From positions 1 to 39,689 of the forward strand of contig JABJBS010000217.1 in the NCBI GenBank assembly GCA_018668695.1: a stretch of 39,689 bases of DNA, read 5' to 3'. The position numbers and the translations under genes were made by a program. The DNA comes from Deltaproteobacteria bacterium (GTDB lineage Bacteria; Myxococcota; XYA12-FULL-58-9; JABJBS01). The notes under the pieces were generated by a model. It ran no database searches. It had not been told where the DNA came from and was given only the letters and a program-made list of their open reading frames with translations. Of this stretch, positions 1 to 7,833 are shown piece by piece. Numbering within the stretch: position 1 is the first letter of the stretch; each line of letters starts with the position of its first letter.

Positions 1-1388
1 AGGCTTTCCTCCGCGACGATGTCGAGTTTATCTTCAGATACTAACCCTTCAAGAATCGACCGAGCTTTACTTTGATGACCCAAGTGGCGTGCTTCCAAGC
101 GAGCAAGTTCAAGTTGAGCCATCCGGCCCGTCATGGATTGTTTTTCAGTTGAGAGCACTCTGAGCAGAGTTGCCGCTCGTCCGTAATCTCCAACGGCCCG
201 GTGAATGGTTGCCAACAAGTAGCGTGCCTCGTCGCGTTCTCGCGGGTTTAAGGTTGAGAGCTCGTCACCCGAAAGAAGCGATTCAAGTGCTTCAATAGCC
301 AGGCTATGCTTTTGGTCTCGCCAGAGCGTACGAGCACTGTGGAGAAGCTCCATGGCCGATGCTTTGGCTACTTTCGGCTTGGCCTTCTTGGCTGGGGCAG
401 GTTTCTTAGAGGCGGCCTTGGTTGCGGGTCGAGCTTGCTTTTGAGTGGGGGAGTACTCTGGGGCTTGTTCGGATTCCGCATCCAGGGCCGGGGAGGGTAA
501 AAGTCCGGCTTGCGGGCTTTCGAGGGTAGGGCTTTTCACGGGTGCTTGCGGTTGTGTTCCAAAATGAGAAGTCATCGCAACCTGTAATGGTTTGGTTCCT
601 TCAGCTAAGTTTTGTGGCTCGTCACCGACTTCAACAGATTGACCAGCTAAGAGCATGGTGATGTCACCGCTGTTTGAGCGCACTTCAACTTTACCTCGGT
701 TCACAGCAACCGTTGTTGAGAGAGCTCCGGTATTCACTGCGAATACTGTGCCGCGAATAATAATGGTGGCGTGAGGGGTAATAATCTCCAAAGGATCTTG
801 GTCTTTAGCCCGATTAAATTCTGCGACCATGGCACCGCGACTCAGGTCAATGGTGCGCGCGGTTCCTCTTTGCCGAACGAGGGTTTTAGTTTGTGCGGTT
901 TGAAAGGCAACGACACCGGGTCCAACAGCGAGTACTTTGTCGAGCTGCATTGGGGTTGTCGTTTGCGTCGGGGTTGCAGTCTCTGCTTTCTGAGCAACGA
1001 CCGCGCCGGCAGAGGAGTCGAGTCCTTGTTCCTCAAGTGCAGGGTTAGAAAGCACCATGAGTAATGCAGCGGCACAGGCAAGGCCAGCGGCTGGTAGGGC
1101 GAACCACTTGCGCCAATCAAACCCCGCGCTAAGTTCGAGAACAGGAGCATCTTCTTGGCGAAGAGTACGATGAATATTATTTAATATATTTCTTTTATTA
1201 GCATCGGTGAGGGCGGGTGGCCCCACTCGAGCGGCTTGCTCGAGTTCATGCAACAAATACAATTCATTGTTGCAGCCGGCGCATTTCTTCAGATGCAGTT
1301 CAAGCTTTTGGCGTGCAAGGGGAGTTCCCTCACCCATACGGTAGCCATGCAGCTCTTCTCGCAATTTCTGGCAGTCTGGCCGAGTCAT
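1..1388 (-). CDS. FecR-domain anti-sigma regulator with zinc-finger-like N-terminus and TPR-like C-terminus (partial)
   Basis: The frame is open from an ATG at 1388 to the left edge, so at least 462 residues are present and the C-terminus is missing. Residues 1-50 look like an anti-sigma zinc-finger module, with H32, C36 and C39 in an HxxxCxxC pattern. One membrane segment follows at about 95-113. Residues about 155-255 match a FecR-like domain (a VRQRG-like start, then IITPHATIIIRGT and VNRGKVEV). A Pro/Ala/Lys-rich linker leads to TPR-like helices from about 335. The start is 10 bp after the sigma-factor stop, so the two genes are almost certainly cotranscribed. Inferred role: an inner-membrane protein that holds the neighbouring ECF sigma factor and senses a periplasmic signal. 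Calling the partner is inference; the FecR fold and membrane segment are read from the sequence. Confidence 0.85.
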   Translation of the reverse strand, partial: MTRPDCQKLREELHGYRMGEGTPLARQKLELHLKKCAGCNNELYLLHELEQAARVGPPALTDANKRNILNNIHRTLRQEDAPVLELSAGFDWRKWFALPAAGLACAAALLMVLSNPALEEQGLDSSAGAVVAQKAETATPTQTTTPMQLDKVLAVGPGVVAFQTAQTKTLVRQRGTARTIDLSRGAMVAEFNRAKDQDPLEIITPHATIIIRGTVFAVNTGALSTTVAVNRGKVEVRSNSGDITMLLAGQSVEVGDEPQNLAEGTKPLQVAMTSHFGTQPQAPVKSPTLESPQAGLLPSPALDAESEQAPEYSPTQKQARPATKAASKKPAPAKKAKPKVAKASAMELLHSARTLWRDQKHSLAIEALESLLSGDELSTLNPRERDEARYLLATIHRAVGDYGRAATLLRVLSTEKQSMTGRMAQLELARLEARHLGHQSKARSILEGLVSEDKLDIVAEES

Positions 1389-1398
1389 AACGAATATC

Positions 1399-1980
1399 CT
1401 AAGCGATGTGACGGTTAAGCATTGAGGTGTCCATTCTTTGATGGTGCTCAAGTGCCCGTCTAATTTCTAATCGTGCTGCCCGCAGTCGGCCAGCAACAGT
1501 GTTAACGGAACTTTCAACAATGGTCGCAATCTCTTCTAAGGTGTGACCTTCAATTTCATAGAGAACAAATACGATTCTCTTTTTGGGTTTGAGTTTGTCG
1601 AGTACACTTGCGAGCAGTTCCCGAGTTTCGCTACATTCCACACTTCTCAGGGGAGTAGCTTCACTTTGGTAGGCATCTGCAGGCTCATTACTCACTGCCT
1701 CTCGCAGCTTGAACCAGCGCTTTTTCTTACGTAAGTGGCCAAGTGCCACATTGACGGTGATGCGATGGAGCCAGGTCGCAAAACTTGAGTCACCGCGAAA
1801 ACCATCGAGATTACGGTAGACCTGAACGAAGGTTTGCTGGATGAGATCATCAACATCTGCGCCGGCTCCTACGATTCCATAGAGCTGACGCTGAACCCGG
1901 TCCACGTAGGAAAAGTAAAGCTCGTCAAATGCTCCGGGGTGCCCGTTGCGTGCCTTATCTACGAGTTCCTGGTTACGCAT
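1399..1980 (-). CDS. ECF-type RNA polymerase sigma factor
   Basis: This is a short sigma-70 family protein of 193 residues with the two ECF regions and no region 1 or 3. Sigma region 2 includes DVDDLIQQTFVQVYRNLDGF and SFATWLHRITVNVA. Region 4 near the C-terminus has KPKKRIVFVLYEIEGHTLEE followed by the helix-turn-helix ESSVNTVAGRLRAARLEIRR. Such proteins direct RNA polymerase to a small regulon. It lies 10 bp upstream of a FecR-type anti-sigma gene, the standard arrangement for membrane-controlled sigma factors. I chose the ATG at 1980. An in-frame TTG at 2004 (201 residues) has a better-spaced AGGAG and could be the true start. Target promoters cannot be predicted from this window. Confidence 0.9.
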   Translation of the reverse strand: MRNQELVDKARNGHPGAFDELYFSYVDRVQRQLYGIVGAGADVDDLIQQTFVQVYRNLDGFRGDSSFATWLHRITVNVALGHLRKKKRWFKLREAVSNEPADAYQSEATPLRSVECSETRELLASVLDKLKPKKRIVFVLYEIEGHTLEEIATIVESSVNTVAGRLRAARLEIRRALEHHQRMDTSMLNRHIA

Positions 1981-2111
1981 CGATTCTTCACTCTCTCCGT
2001 GCAAAGCGCCTGTCTCCTCTTAGATGCGTGTACGCAGAGATTTTGTCAGAAAAAATGGGGTCGAGGATACTATTTCTTGAGAGCGGCAATGCCCAGGCTG
2101 ATAAAGTCTAA

Positions 2112-3083
2112 TTAAAACAGTTGGTAACGGCATCCCAGAGCACCAAAAATAGAGATACTGCCGCGATTTAAAAGGTTTTGGTCCTGAAGCGTATAATTGG
2201 GGTGAGATGGTGAGAAATCCATAAAAACAAACGCTAAGATGCTGAATTCATTCGTGATATTGTAATCGAGGCCTGTGCCTACCCGTGTTGTGAAAAAGGT
2301 ATCCATGGCTCTGTAGGTCGGTGATTGCCCGCTGCTCTCTGTGGAAGATTGAGTCAGCGAGATCCCGGCACCGGCTGAGGTGGCAAGGGTGAGATCACCC
2401 CAAGTAAGGTACCAGCTGGCAGCAGCGAGCAGGGTCCACTCCTGCAGTCTAAGTGTCGCAACCGAGCTCTCATTGGATTGTCCACTTCCTAAGAGCCGAT
2501 GGAATCCGAGTTGCAGACCCAAATATAGAGATTTCCAGGTCTGTATTTGCGCGCCTATCTGGGCACCGACGGTGGCTCTTTTGGCCGCAGTTAAGGTTCC
2601 TAGAGTGGTCATTGCATCGAGTTGAAGCCTGTTGGCTGTCGTGCTCGCTTCAGTTCTTGGCTGAGGTTCCGGTTGCGGCTCTGGGATTGGGTCGGGCTTT
2701 TGGGCCTGCAGAATTTCCCGAAGTGCGTCGCCTCGCCTTTTAATGACACCTTCAACCACCAAGGCGATTTGCCGAGCGGTCTCAAGTGAGTCGGCAGACG
2801 GTCCAAGTGAGCGTTTAAAGAGTTTTGTTTGATTGGAATCTTGAAGGATAAAAAGAAGAACAGTTTGTCCCTGGTCGCCTCGTTGCTCCGAGAACTGAAG
2901 GGTGTAGAACTTACCTTGGTTTTGAGTGGGCGTGGTACTGACCAGGAGCTCTGGAAGCCGCGCTTGAAGCTCTTCCAATAAAACAGCTGTTTCTAAATGA
3001 GCACTGCTGACCTGCCCGTCAAGATAGAGCCCGGTCTCTGGAGTCGTGCTCATAATGAGCGTCATGAGAGTAACCGCCAGCAT
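2112..3083 (-). CDS. Predicted outer-membrane beta-barrel-like protein of unknown function
   Basis: This 323-residue protein is not recognised. It begins with a short hydrophobic leader (LAVTLMTLIMS). An alpha/beta-looking region to about residue 125 follows, then a Pro/Glu linker (PDPIPEPQPEPQP). The C-terminal half has alternating hydrophobic and polar strands rich in Gly, Thr and aromatic residues and ends in YQLF. A terminal Phe after amphipathic strands is typical of outer-membrane barrels. The N-terminal half resembles a periplasmic domain. It lies upstream of the ECF sigma and FecR genes on the same strand, 131 bp from the chosen sigma start (107 bp from the alternative TTG start), and may belong to the same regulatory unit. 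It could be the sensor or a target of that system, but this is speculation. Confidence 0.6.
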   Translation of the reverse strand: MLAVTLMTLIMSTTPETGLYLDGQVSSAHLETAVLLEELQARLPELLVSTTPTQNQGKFYTLQFSEQRGDQGQTVLLFILQDSNQTKLFKRSLGPSADSLETARQIALVVEGVIKRRGDALREILQAQKPDPIPEPQPEPQPRTEASTTANRLQLDAMTTLGTLTAAKRATVGAQIGAQIQTWKSLYLGLQLGFHRLLGSGQSNESSVATLRLQEWTLLAAASWYLTWGDLTLATSAGAGISLTQSSTESSGQSPTYRAMDTFFTTRVGTGLDYNITNEFSILAFVFMDFSPSHPNYTLQDQNLLNRGSISIFGALGCRYQLF

Positions 3084-3330
3084 CGTGATGAATAGTCCTT
3101 CCAGTCCTAAGCCTGTCAGTTGATGGCTCTGACTTCAAGACAAGCACATTAGAGAGATTGTACAAAAATTCCAATGAAAAGAAACGGTAATGCCTTAAGC
3201 CGGGGTGGCGTGGAGGGCTTGAGTTCAAAGGGGCACGGGCCTACCTTTAAGCAAGTGCTTAGCGCTTACAGATTGAAGTTCTCCGGTGCATATGGGATTT
3301 GCTCAAGGGGGAATTACGAGGAGTCCAAGA

Positions 3331-4095
3331 ATGTTTGATTTGAGTAATAAAGTTGCCATCGTAACCGGCTCAAGCCGAGGTATCGGAAGAGGGATTGCTC
3401 ACCAGCTTGCCCGTCAGGGTGCCCGGGTTGTGGTCACGAGCCGAAAGCTTGAAGCTTGTGAAACCGTAGTCAAAGAGATTGAAGCAGACGGTGGTCAGGC
3501 AATCGCCGTAGCATCGAACGTTGGCCAAAAAGATGATGTGGCAGCTTTGGTAGAAAAGACAATCGAGACTTATGGTCAATTGGACATTGTCGTTTGTAAT
3601 GCTGCAGCGAACCCAGCCTTTGGCCCGATGCAGACTTTAGAGGACGAAGCGTTTGATAAAATTATGCGGGTCAATCTGCAAAGCAATATCTGGTTATGTA
3701 ATTTCGCAGGTCCCCATATGGCAAAGCGCGGTGGCGGATCGATGATTCTCATTTCAAGCATTACCGCTTTAGACGGAAGCCGCGTGATTGGAGCCTATGC
3801 ATTGTCAAAGGCGGCTCAGATACAGCTTGCTAGAAACTTAGCGGTTGAGTGGGGCCATCAAAATGTGCGCGCCAATTGCATTGCGCCAGGACTTATTCAA
3901 ACCGATTTTGCACGAGCACTTTGGGAAAACGATGAAATTCGCAAGCAAATAGAATCAAGAACCCCTCTCGGGCGTATCGGTGAGCCTGATGATATTGCGG
4001 GTGTCGCCGGCTTTTTAGCATCAGATGCTGCGCGCTACATTACGGGCCAATTGATTGTTGCCGATGGCGGGGCAGTTGTTGGCGGAGAAATGTAG
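3331..4095 (+). CDS. Short-chain dehydrogenase/reductase (SDR), DHRS4/FabG-like
   Basis: This is a classical 254-residue NAD(P)-dependent SDR. The nucleotide-binding TGSSRGIGRG motif is near the N-terminus, VCNAAANP takes the place of the NNAG motif, and the catalytic set is Ser in ISSITA plus YALSK. The C-terminus IVADGGAVVGGEM is typical of FabG-like enzymes. The ATG at 3331 is preceded by GAGGAG at a spacing of 7, so it is preferred over the upstream in-frame start at 3286. The gene is convergent with the RmlD-like gene, with 7 bp between the stops. The substrate cannot be told from the sequence. The overall pattern resembles SDR family members 2/4 that reduce carbonyl compounds. Confidence 0.88.
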   Translation: MFDLSNKVAIVTGSSRGIGRGIAHQLARQGARVVVTSRKLEACETVVKEIEADGGQAIAVASNVGQKDDVAALVEKTIETYGQLDIVVCNAAANPAFGPMQTLEDEAFDKIMRVNLQSNIWLCNFAGPHMAKRGGGSMILISSITALDGSRVIGAYALSKAAQIQLARNLAVEWGHQNVRANCIAPGLIQTDFARALWENDEIRKQIESRTPLGRIGEPDDIAGVAGFLASDAARYITGQLIVADGGAVVGGEM

Positions 4096-4102
4096 AGCGG
4101 CT

Positions 4103-5020
4103 TTAGCTTTCGTCTGCAATCGAGGAGTAAGGCATCTCGCTTCTTAGCCGATTGGCTTCTACGAAGTGTCCAAGTACCTCAGACCAAGCAAGTGGTCGAA
4201 AGTCGAGTTCACGACGCGCTCGGCTTGTATCGAGCGTCGTGTTTTCCGGGCGTGCGACAATTTCCCAGCTCGCGTCGTCAGCAGGAACTGAGCGCACCAA
4301 GCTTGATGAAACGCCAAGCTGTTCCGCAAGTTCAACGGCAACACGGTCAAAAGGGACATCTGTATCACCAGAGAGTTGATAGACTCCCTCTTTACGCTCT
4401 TTCCCAATCAGGATTGCGGCTTGAACAATTTGGTCCGTCGCCACGGGCGCAATGAACATATCGTTTATCGCTTCGATGTTCTCACCGTTTTGCAATGCGT
4501 TGGCCCACTTGCATAAGAGAGGTGAGCGCGGTCCAAGTGCATTCGATAATCGGATGACACTGTACCCGCAATCCAGCTTGCTGAGGTGCTCTTCAACGGC
4601 GACCTTTTGTTCTGCAAACCGGCAATGGGGTCGTTGTCGATGGTCAGGCTTTACATGTGCAATGGTTCCATCAAAAATCAGGTGCGATGAGAAGTAAACA
4701 ATGAAAGTTCCCTGAGCATAAAGTTCACGAATCAGACGAATCTGGCTTTTGACGTTCACTTCCCATGAAAGTCCAGGTTGTGCTTGGCACTCGGCAAGCT
4801 TGGTCATACCCGCACACATATAAGCCACATCAACTTTTTGATTGAGCTGGAATCTCTGTGGGTGCTCTAGGTCGAGTCGCTTCAAATTGGGATTGTTGGG
4901 GTCGAGTTTTTTAGACGTGGTGATGACGGAGGCACCTGAGTCTTCGAGTGCCGTTGCGAGTGCGCCGCCGATTTCACCGTCGCTTCCTAGAATTAAAGCC
5001 GTTAATTCTTCTTGGCTCAC
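4103..5020 (-). CDS. RmlD-like NAD(P)-dependent sugar-nucleotide reductase homologue, catalytic Tyr absent
   Basis: The 305-residue protein is an extended SDR of the dTDP-4-dehydrorhamnose reductase (RmlD) type. The dinucleotide-binding motif GSDGEIGG is at the N-terminus, CAGMTK follows the fourth strand, and YFSSHLIFDGT matches the RmlD SS-x-VFDG segment. At the position of the usual YxxxK catalytic pair the sequence reads FAEQK, so Tyr is replaced by Phe. IRLSNALGPRSP and YQLSGD fit the substrate half. The start is GTG at 5020, with GGGAG upstream. The loss of Tyr suggests altered chemistry or a binding or regulatory role. No rmlABC genes are nearby, so a rhamnose pathway role is not supported. 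Confidence 0.75.
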   Translation of the reverse strand: MSQEELTALILGSDGEIGGALATALEDSGASVITTSKKLDPNNPNLKRLDLEHPQRFQLNQKVDVAYMCAGMTKLAECQAQPGLSWEVNVKSQIRLIRELYAQGTFIVYFSSHLIFDGTIAHVKPDHRQRPHCRFAEQKVAVEEHLSKLDCGYSVIRLSNALGPRSPLLCKWANALQNGENIEAINDMFIAPVATDQIVQAAILIGKERKEGVYQLSGDTDVPFDRVAVELAEQLGVSSSLVRSVPADDASWEIVARPENTTLDTSRARRELDFRPLAWSEVLGHFVEANRLRSEMPYSSIADES

Positions 5021-5310
5021 GCCCCACTCCCTTATTCAATGCTTATATTTCACTTACGCCGCTTGGTCGCGATCAGCATCTATTTACTAACTTATGCGAT
5101 TGCCTAGGGTACTGCCACTCTTGGTGGTTTGTACCCAGTGGTTCATGTTCTCGTTTTCAGTGGTTTCTCAAACCGTAGGGTGTTGAAATCATTCGTCATT
5201 TTTTTGTTTTCACGGTTGTTGATAAGTTTATTCGCACAGATTTTCAAACCTATGGACCAACACCTACCGTTGTGGCAAATCACCCTTAACCTGTTCAAAA
5301 GGAACGCCTC
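5021..5310. other. Divergent intergenic region between RmlD-like and Gfo/Idh genes
   Basis: These 290 bp separate two divergent genes and must hold both promoters. It is AT-rich around 5190-5240. I see no convincing sigma-70 box pair, tRNA or repeat. The small frames crossing it have no ribosome site or recognisable product. Confidence 0.4.
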
Positions 5311-6378
5311 ATGCTTAAGTTTGCTTTGGTTGGCTGTGGAAGAATAGCCAAGCGACATTCAGATCTTCTGGGTCACGGCGAAATAGCCGGTGCACAGCTC
5401 GTAGCAGTATGTGACCTGGATGCCGACCGTGCAAAAGTTATCGCCGGAAAATTTGATGTACCGCATTTCACAGACATGCATGAGATGATGCAGAAAGTAG
5501 AACCTGATGTGGTCAGTGTCCTCACTGATAGCGGGTCTCATGCGGATGTTGTGGTTTCACTTGCGGCTTACGGAAAGCACATTGTGGTTGAGAAACCCAT
5601 CGCGCTTACTTTAGACGATGTTGACCGGATGATTACGACTTGTGATCGCAATGGCGTGAAGCTTTTTGTGGTTCAGCAAAACCGGTTCAACGTACCTGTG
5701 GTAAAATTAAGAGAAGCTCTTGATGAAGGTAGATTCGGAAAGTTGGTGATGGGAACTGTTCGTGTTCGCTGGTGCCGTACTCAAGAGTATTACGACCAAG
5801 ACAAGTGGCGCGGAACCTGGGAGCGGGACGGTGGCGTGATTTCGAACCAGGCGATTCACCATGTTGATCTCTTAAGCTGGATGATGGGTGATGTAGAGAG
5901 TGTTTTTGCAAAAAGCTCTACAGCTCTGGTTGATATTGAAACCGAAGATACGGCAGCCGTTATAGTGCGTTTTCGCAATGGCGCTCTCGGGATTATCGAG
6001 GCCACTACGGCGACAAGACCAAAGGATTTGGAAGGCTCAATTTCTGTTTTGGGAGAAAAAGGAACCGTAGAGATTGGTGGGTTCGCTGTAAACGAAATGA
6101 AGGTTTGGAATTTCACCGAAGCTCAGGACAGTGATGCCGAGACGCTGGAGAAATACTCGGTCAATCCACCGAATGTTTATGGATTTGGGCACAAGGCTTA
6201 CTACGACCACGTCGTTGATTGCGTGGTGAATAAGAAGCAGCAACTGGTTGACGGCCTTGAGGGGCGTAAAGGTCTAGAGTTGATCTCTGCGATTTACGAG
6301 AGTGTGGAAACTGGGCAGGAAGTGTTCTTACGCTTTCAGCCCAAGCGTTGCCGCTTGGGCCTTTCGGCAAACAAGTGA
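5311..6378 (+). CDS. Gfo/Idh/MocA family oxidoreductase, WbpB/WlbA-like sugar-nucleotide dehydrogenase
   Basis: The 355-residue protein has the Gfo/Idh/MocA layout. An N-terminal Rossmann fold carries GCGRIAKRH, the nicotinamide-site EKPIAL follows, and then comes the substrate domain. The segments QNRFNVPV, RWCRTQEYYDQDKWRGTW and DGGVISNQAIHHVDLL are typical of WbpB/WlbA enzymes, which oxidise UDP-GlcNAc uronic acid at C3 for lipopolysaccharide sugars. The family is clear; the exact substrate is inferred from resemblance. The ATG has AAGGA 9 bp upstream. The last codons run through a 9-bp inverted repeat that may be a terminator, and the stop lies immediately before the convergent M16 gene stop. 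Confidence 0.85.
   Translation: MLKFALVGCGRIAKRHSDLLGHGEIAGAQLVAVCDLDADRAKVIAGKFDVPHFTDMHEMMQKVEPDVVSVLTDSGSHADVVVSLAAYGKHIVVEKPIALTLDDVDRMITTCDRNGVKLFVVQQNRFNVPVVKLREALDEGRFGKLVMGTVRVRWCRTQEYYDQDKWRGTWERDGGVISNQAIHHVDLLSWMMGDVESVFAKSSTALVDIETEDTAAVIVRFRNGALGIIEATTATRPKDLEGSISVLGEKGTVEIGGFAVNEMKVWNFTEAQDSDAETLEKYSVNPPNVYGFGHKAYYDHVVDCVVNKKQQLVDGLEGRKGLELISAIYESVETGQEVFLRFQPKRCRLGLSANK
6339..6360 (+). terminator. Candidate terminator hairpin inside the 3' end of the Gfo/Idh gene
   Basis: GCCCAAGCG, loop TTGC, then CGCTTGGGC forms a perfect 9-bp stem. It is followed by CTTTC, so the U tract is weak. It is translated, because the frame stops at 6376-6378. It lies between two convergent genes and could act for the plus-strand gene. 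Confidence 0.45.
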
Positions 6379-7833
6379 TCAAGGTGTAACGGCATTGCCA
6401 TTGTGGTCGAGATAGACCACGGTTCCCAGATTAAGGGCAGCTACATCGCTTCCTGCAATCTTCCAATCTCCCACCACCACAACGATAAGATTTTTCACAT
6501 CTATCAGTGCCTTGAGTTCACTTTGCGCTTGAGTCATAGGAACACCTGAAACACGAGTGTGGTAGTTTTGTAGCCAATCTGCCGGACGTTTGTATGCGTC
6601 CACACTTGCATACCGATTGAGTATTCCCGACGACTTTTCGAAGTAGGCGGGAAATCCTTGAAGCATACTGCTGGTGGCATTCTTAAACTCTTGCTCCGTA
6701 ATAGGCTTCTCACCTGTGATTTGGTTAAGCTCCTTGAGAAACTCAACGATGGAAAGAGCCGTGGTATTGGCTTTTACAGAAGCACTGGCACGGTAGTATC
6801 CAGCAAGTCTCTGATTGGTAACGCCTGAACGTGCACCATAGGTATAGCCTTTGTCTTCACGCAGATTCATATTGATTCGGCTCGTGAACTGACCACCGAG
6901 TACTTTGTTACCAACTTGTGTGGCGGTTGAGTGAGCCGGGTCGAAGGCTGGAGCGGTGTTGCCAATGGATATAACGGATTGGCTGGCCCCATCTTTTTGT
7001 ACCCAGTAGACCTTCACACCCTCATGGGCAGTTTTGGGGGTGAGTGTCAGTTCCGCCAGAGGCGTCGATGTTGATTCCCAAGCCCCCAAGGATTTTTCCA
7101 ATGACGCTTTTATTACATCTTCGCTCATTCCGCTGACGATGGTGATTCCGATGTTCTTGGGCTGCCACACTGCTTGATGCCATTTTTGTAGGTCATCGCG
7201 CGTAATGCCTTCAATACTTTCGTGGGTACCGCGTTGCCATTGGCCTAGGTAAGAGTCTCCAAATAGGACGCTTCGAAAGACCTTGTCAGCAGTTTGTCGA
7301 AGATTGTCTTTCTCTGTGAAAATAGAGTTCTGTAAGTTTTTACGAACACGGTCTACGTCAGCTTGATTGAATGCCGGCTCTTGTAGAACATCCGCGAGGA
7401 TAGCGAGGGTTGCGTCAAGCTTATCGTCCAGTGCATTCAGCGCGGCAGCTGAATACTCTAGGTCCGCATAAACTTGGATACTTGAGGCCAATGTTTGCAA
7501 GGCTTCACTGATCTCAATCCCACTACGCTCTGCGGTACCTTCTAATGGCATGCGCGAAGCAAACATAGCGAGCCCGCGCTTGGTCGCGTCTTCTTGAGCA
7601 TAACCAGAGTAGGCGTTCACCTGAAGATGGGTGATTGGAACTTTGCCTGCCGGAATAAACGTAACAGGTATGCCATTACTGAGTTGAAACTTCACATAGG
7701 ATGGTGGCGAGAACTCTGGTGCAGGACCAGGTTGAGGCATAGGTGGCCAAGCATCCTGGGCGGCATGGGCTTGATGATTAGACATGGTAACTCCGAGGGC
7801 AAGCAAACATAAGGTAAGGCATAAGTTCTTCAT
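6379..7833 (-). CDS. M16 family peptidase-like protein, non-catalytic subunit
   Basis: A 484-residue M16 (pitrilysin/MPP-type) protein with a Sec signal peptide (NLCLTLCLLALGVTMSNHQAHA). The HxxEH zinc motif should lie around residues 88-95, but the sequence there is LAMFASRM, so it is lost. The C-terminal substrate-binding signature LREDKGYTYGA is present. This is the pattern of the non-catalytic partner in two-subunit M16B enzymes. Its ATG overlaps the TAA of the upstream catalytic gene by one base, which implies translational coupling and a heterodimer. It is probably periplasmic. The last residue is followed directly by the convergent Gfo/Idh stop. Confidence 0.88.
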   Translation of the reverse strand: MKNLCLTLCLLALGVTMSNHQAHAAQDAWPPMPQPGPAPEFSPPSYVKFQLSNGIPVTFIPAGKVPITHLQVNAYSGYAQEDATKRGLAMFASRMPLEGTAERSGIEISEALQTLASSIQVYADLEYSAAALNALDDKLDATLAILADVLQEPAFNQADVDRVRKNLQNSIFTEKDNLRQTADKVFRSVLFGDSYLGQWQRGTHESIEGITRDDLQKWHQAVWQPKNIGITIVSGMSEDVIKASLEKSLGAWESTSTPLAELTLTPKTAHEGVKVYWVQKDGASQSVISIGNTAPAFDPAHSTATQVGNKVLGGQFTSRINMNLREDKGYTYGARSGVTNQRLAGYYRASASVKANTTALSIVEFLKELNQITGEKPITEQEFKNATSSMLQGFPAYFEKSSGILNRYASVDAYKRPADWLQNYHTRVSGVPMTQAQSELKALIDVKNLIVVVVGDWKIAGSDVAALNLGTVVYLDHNGNAVTP

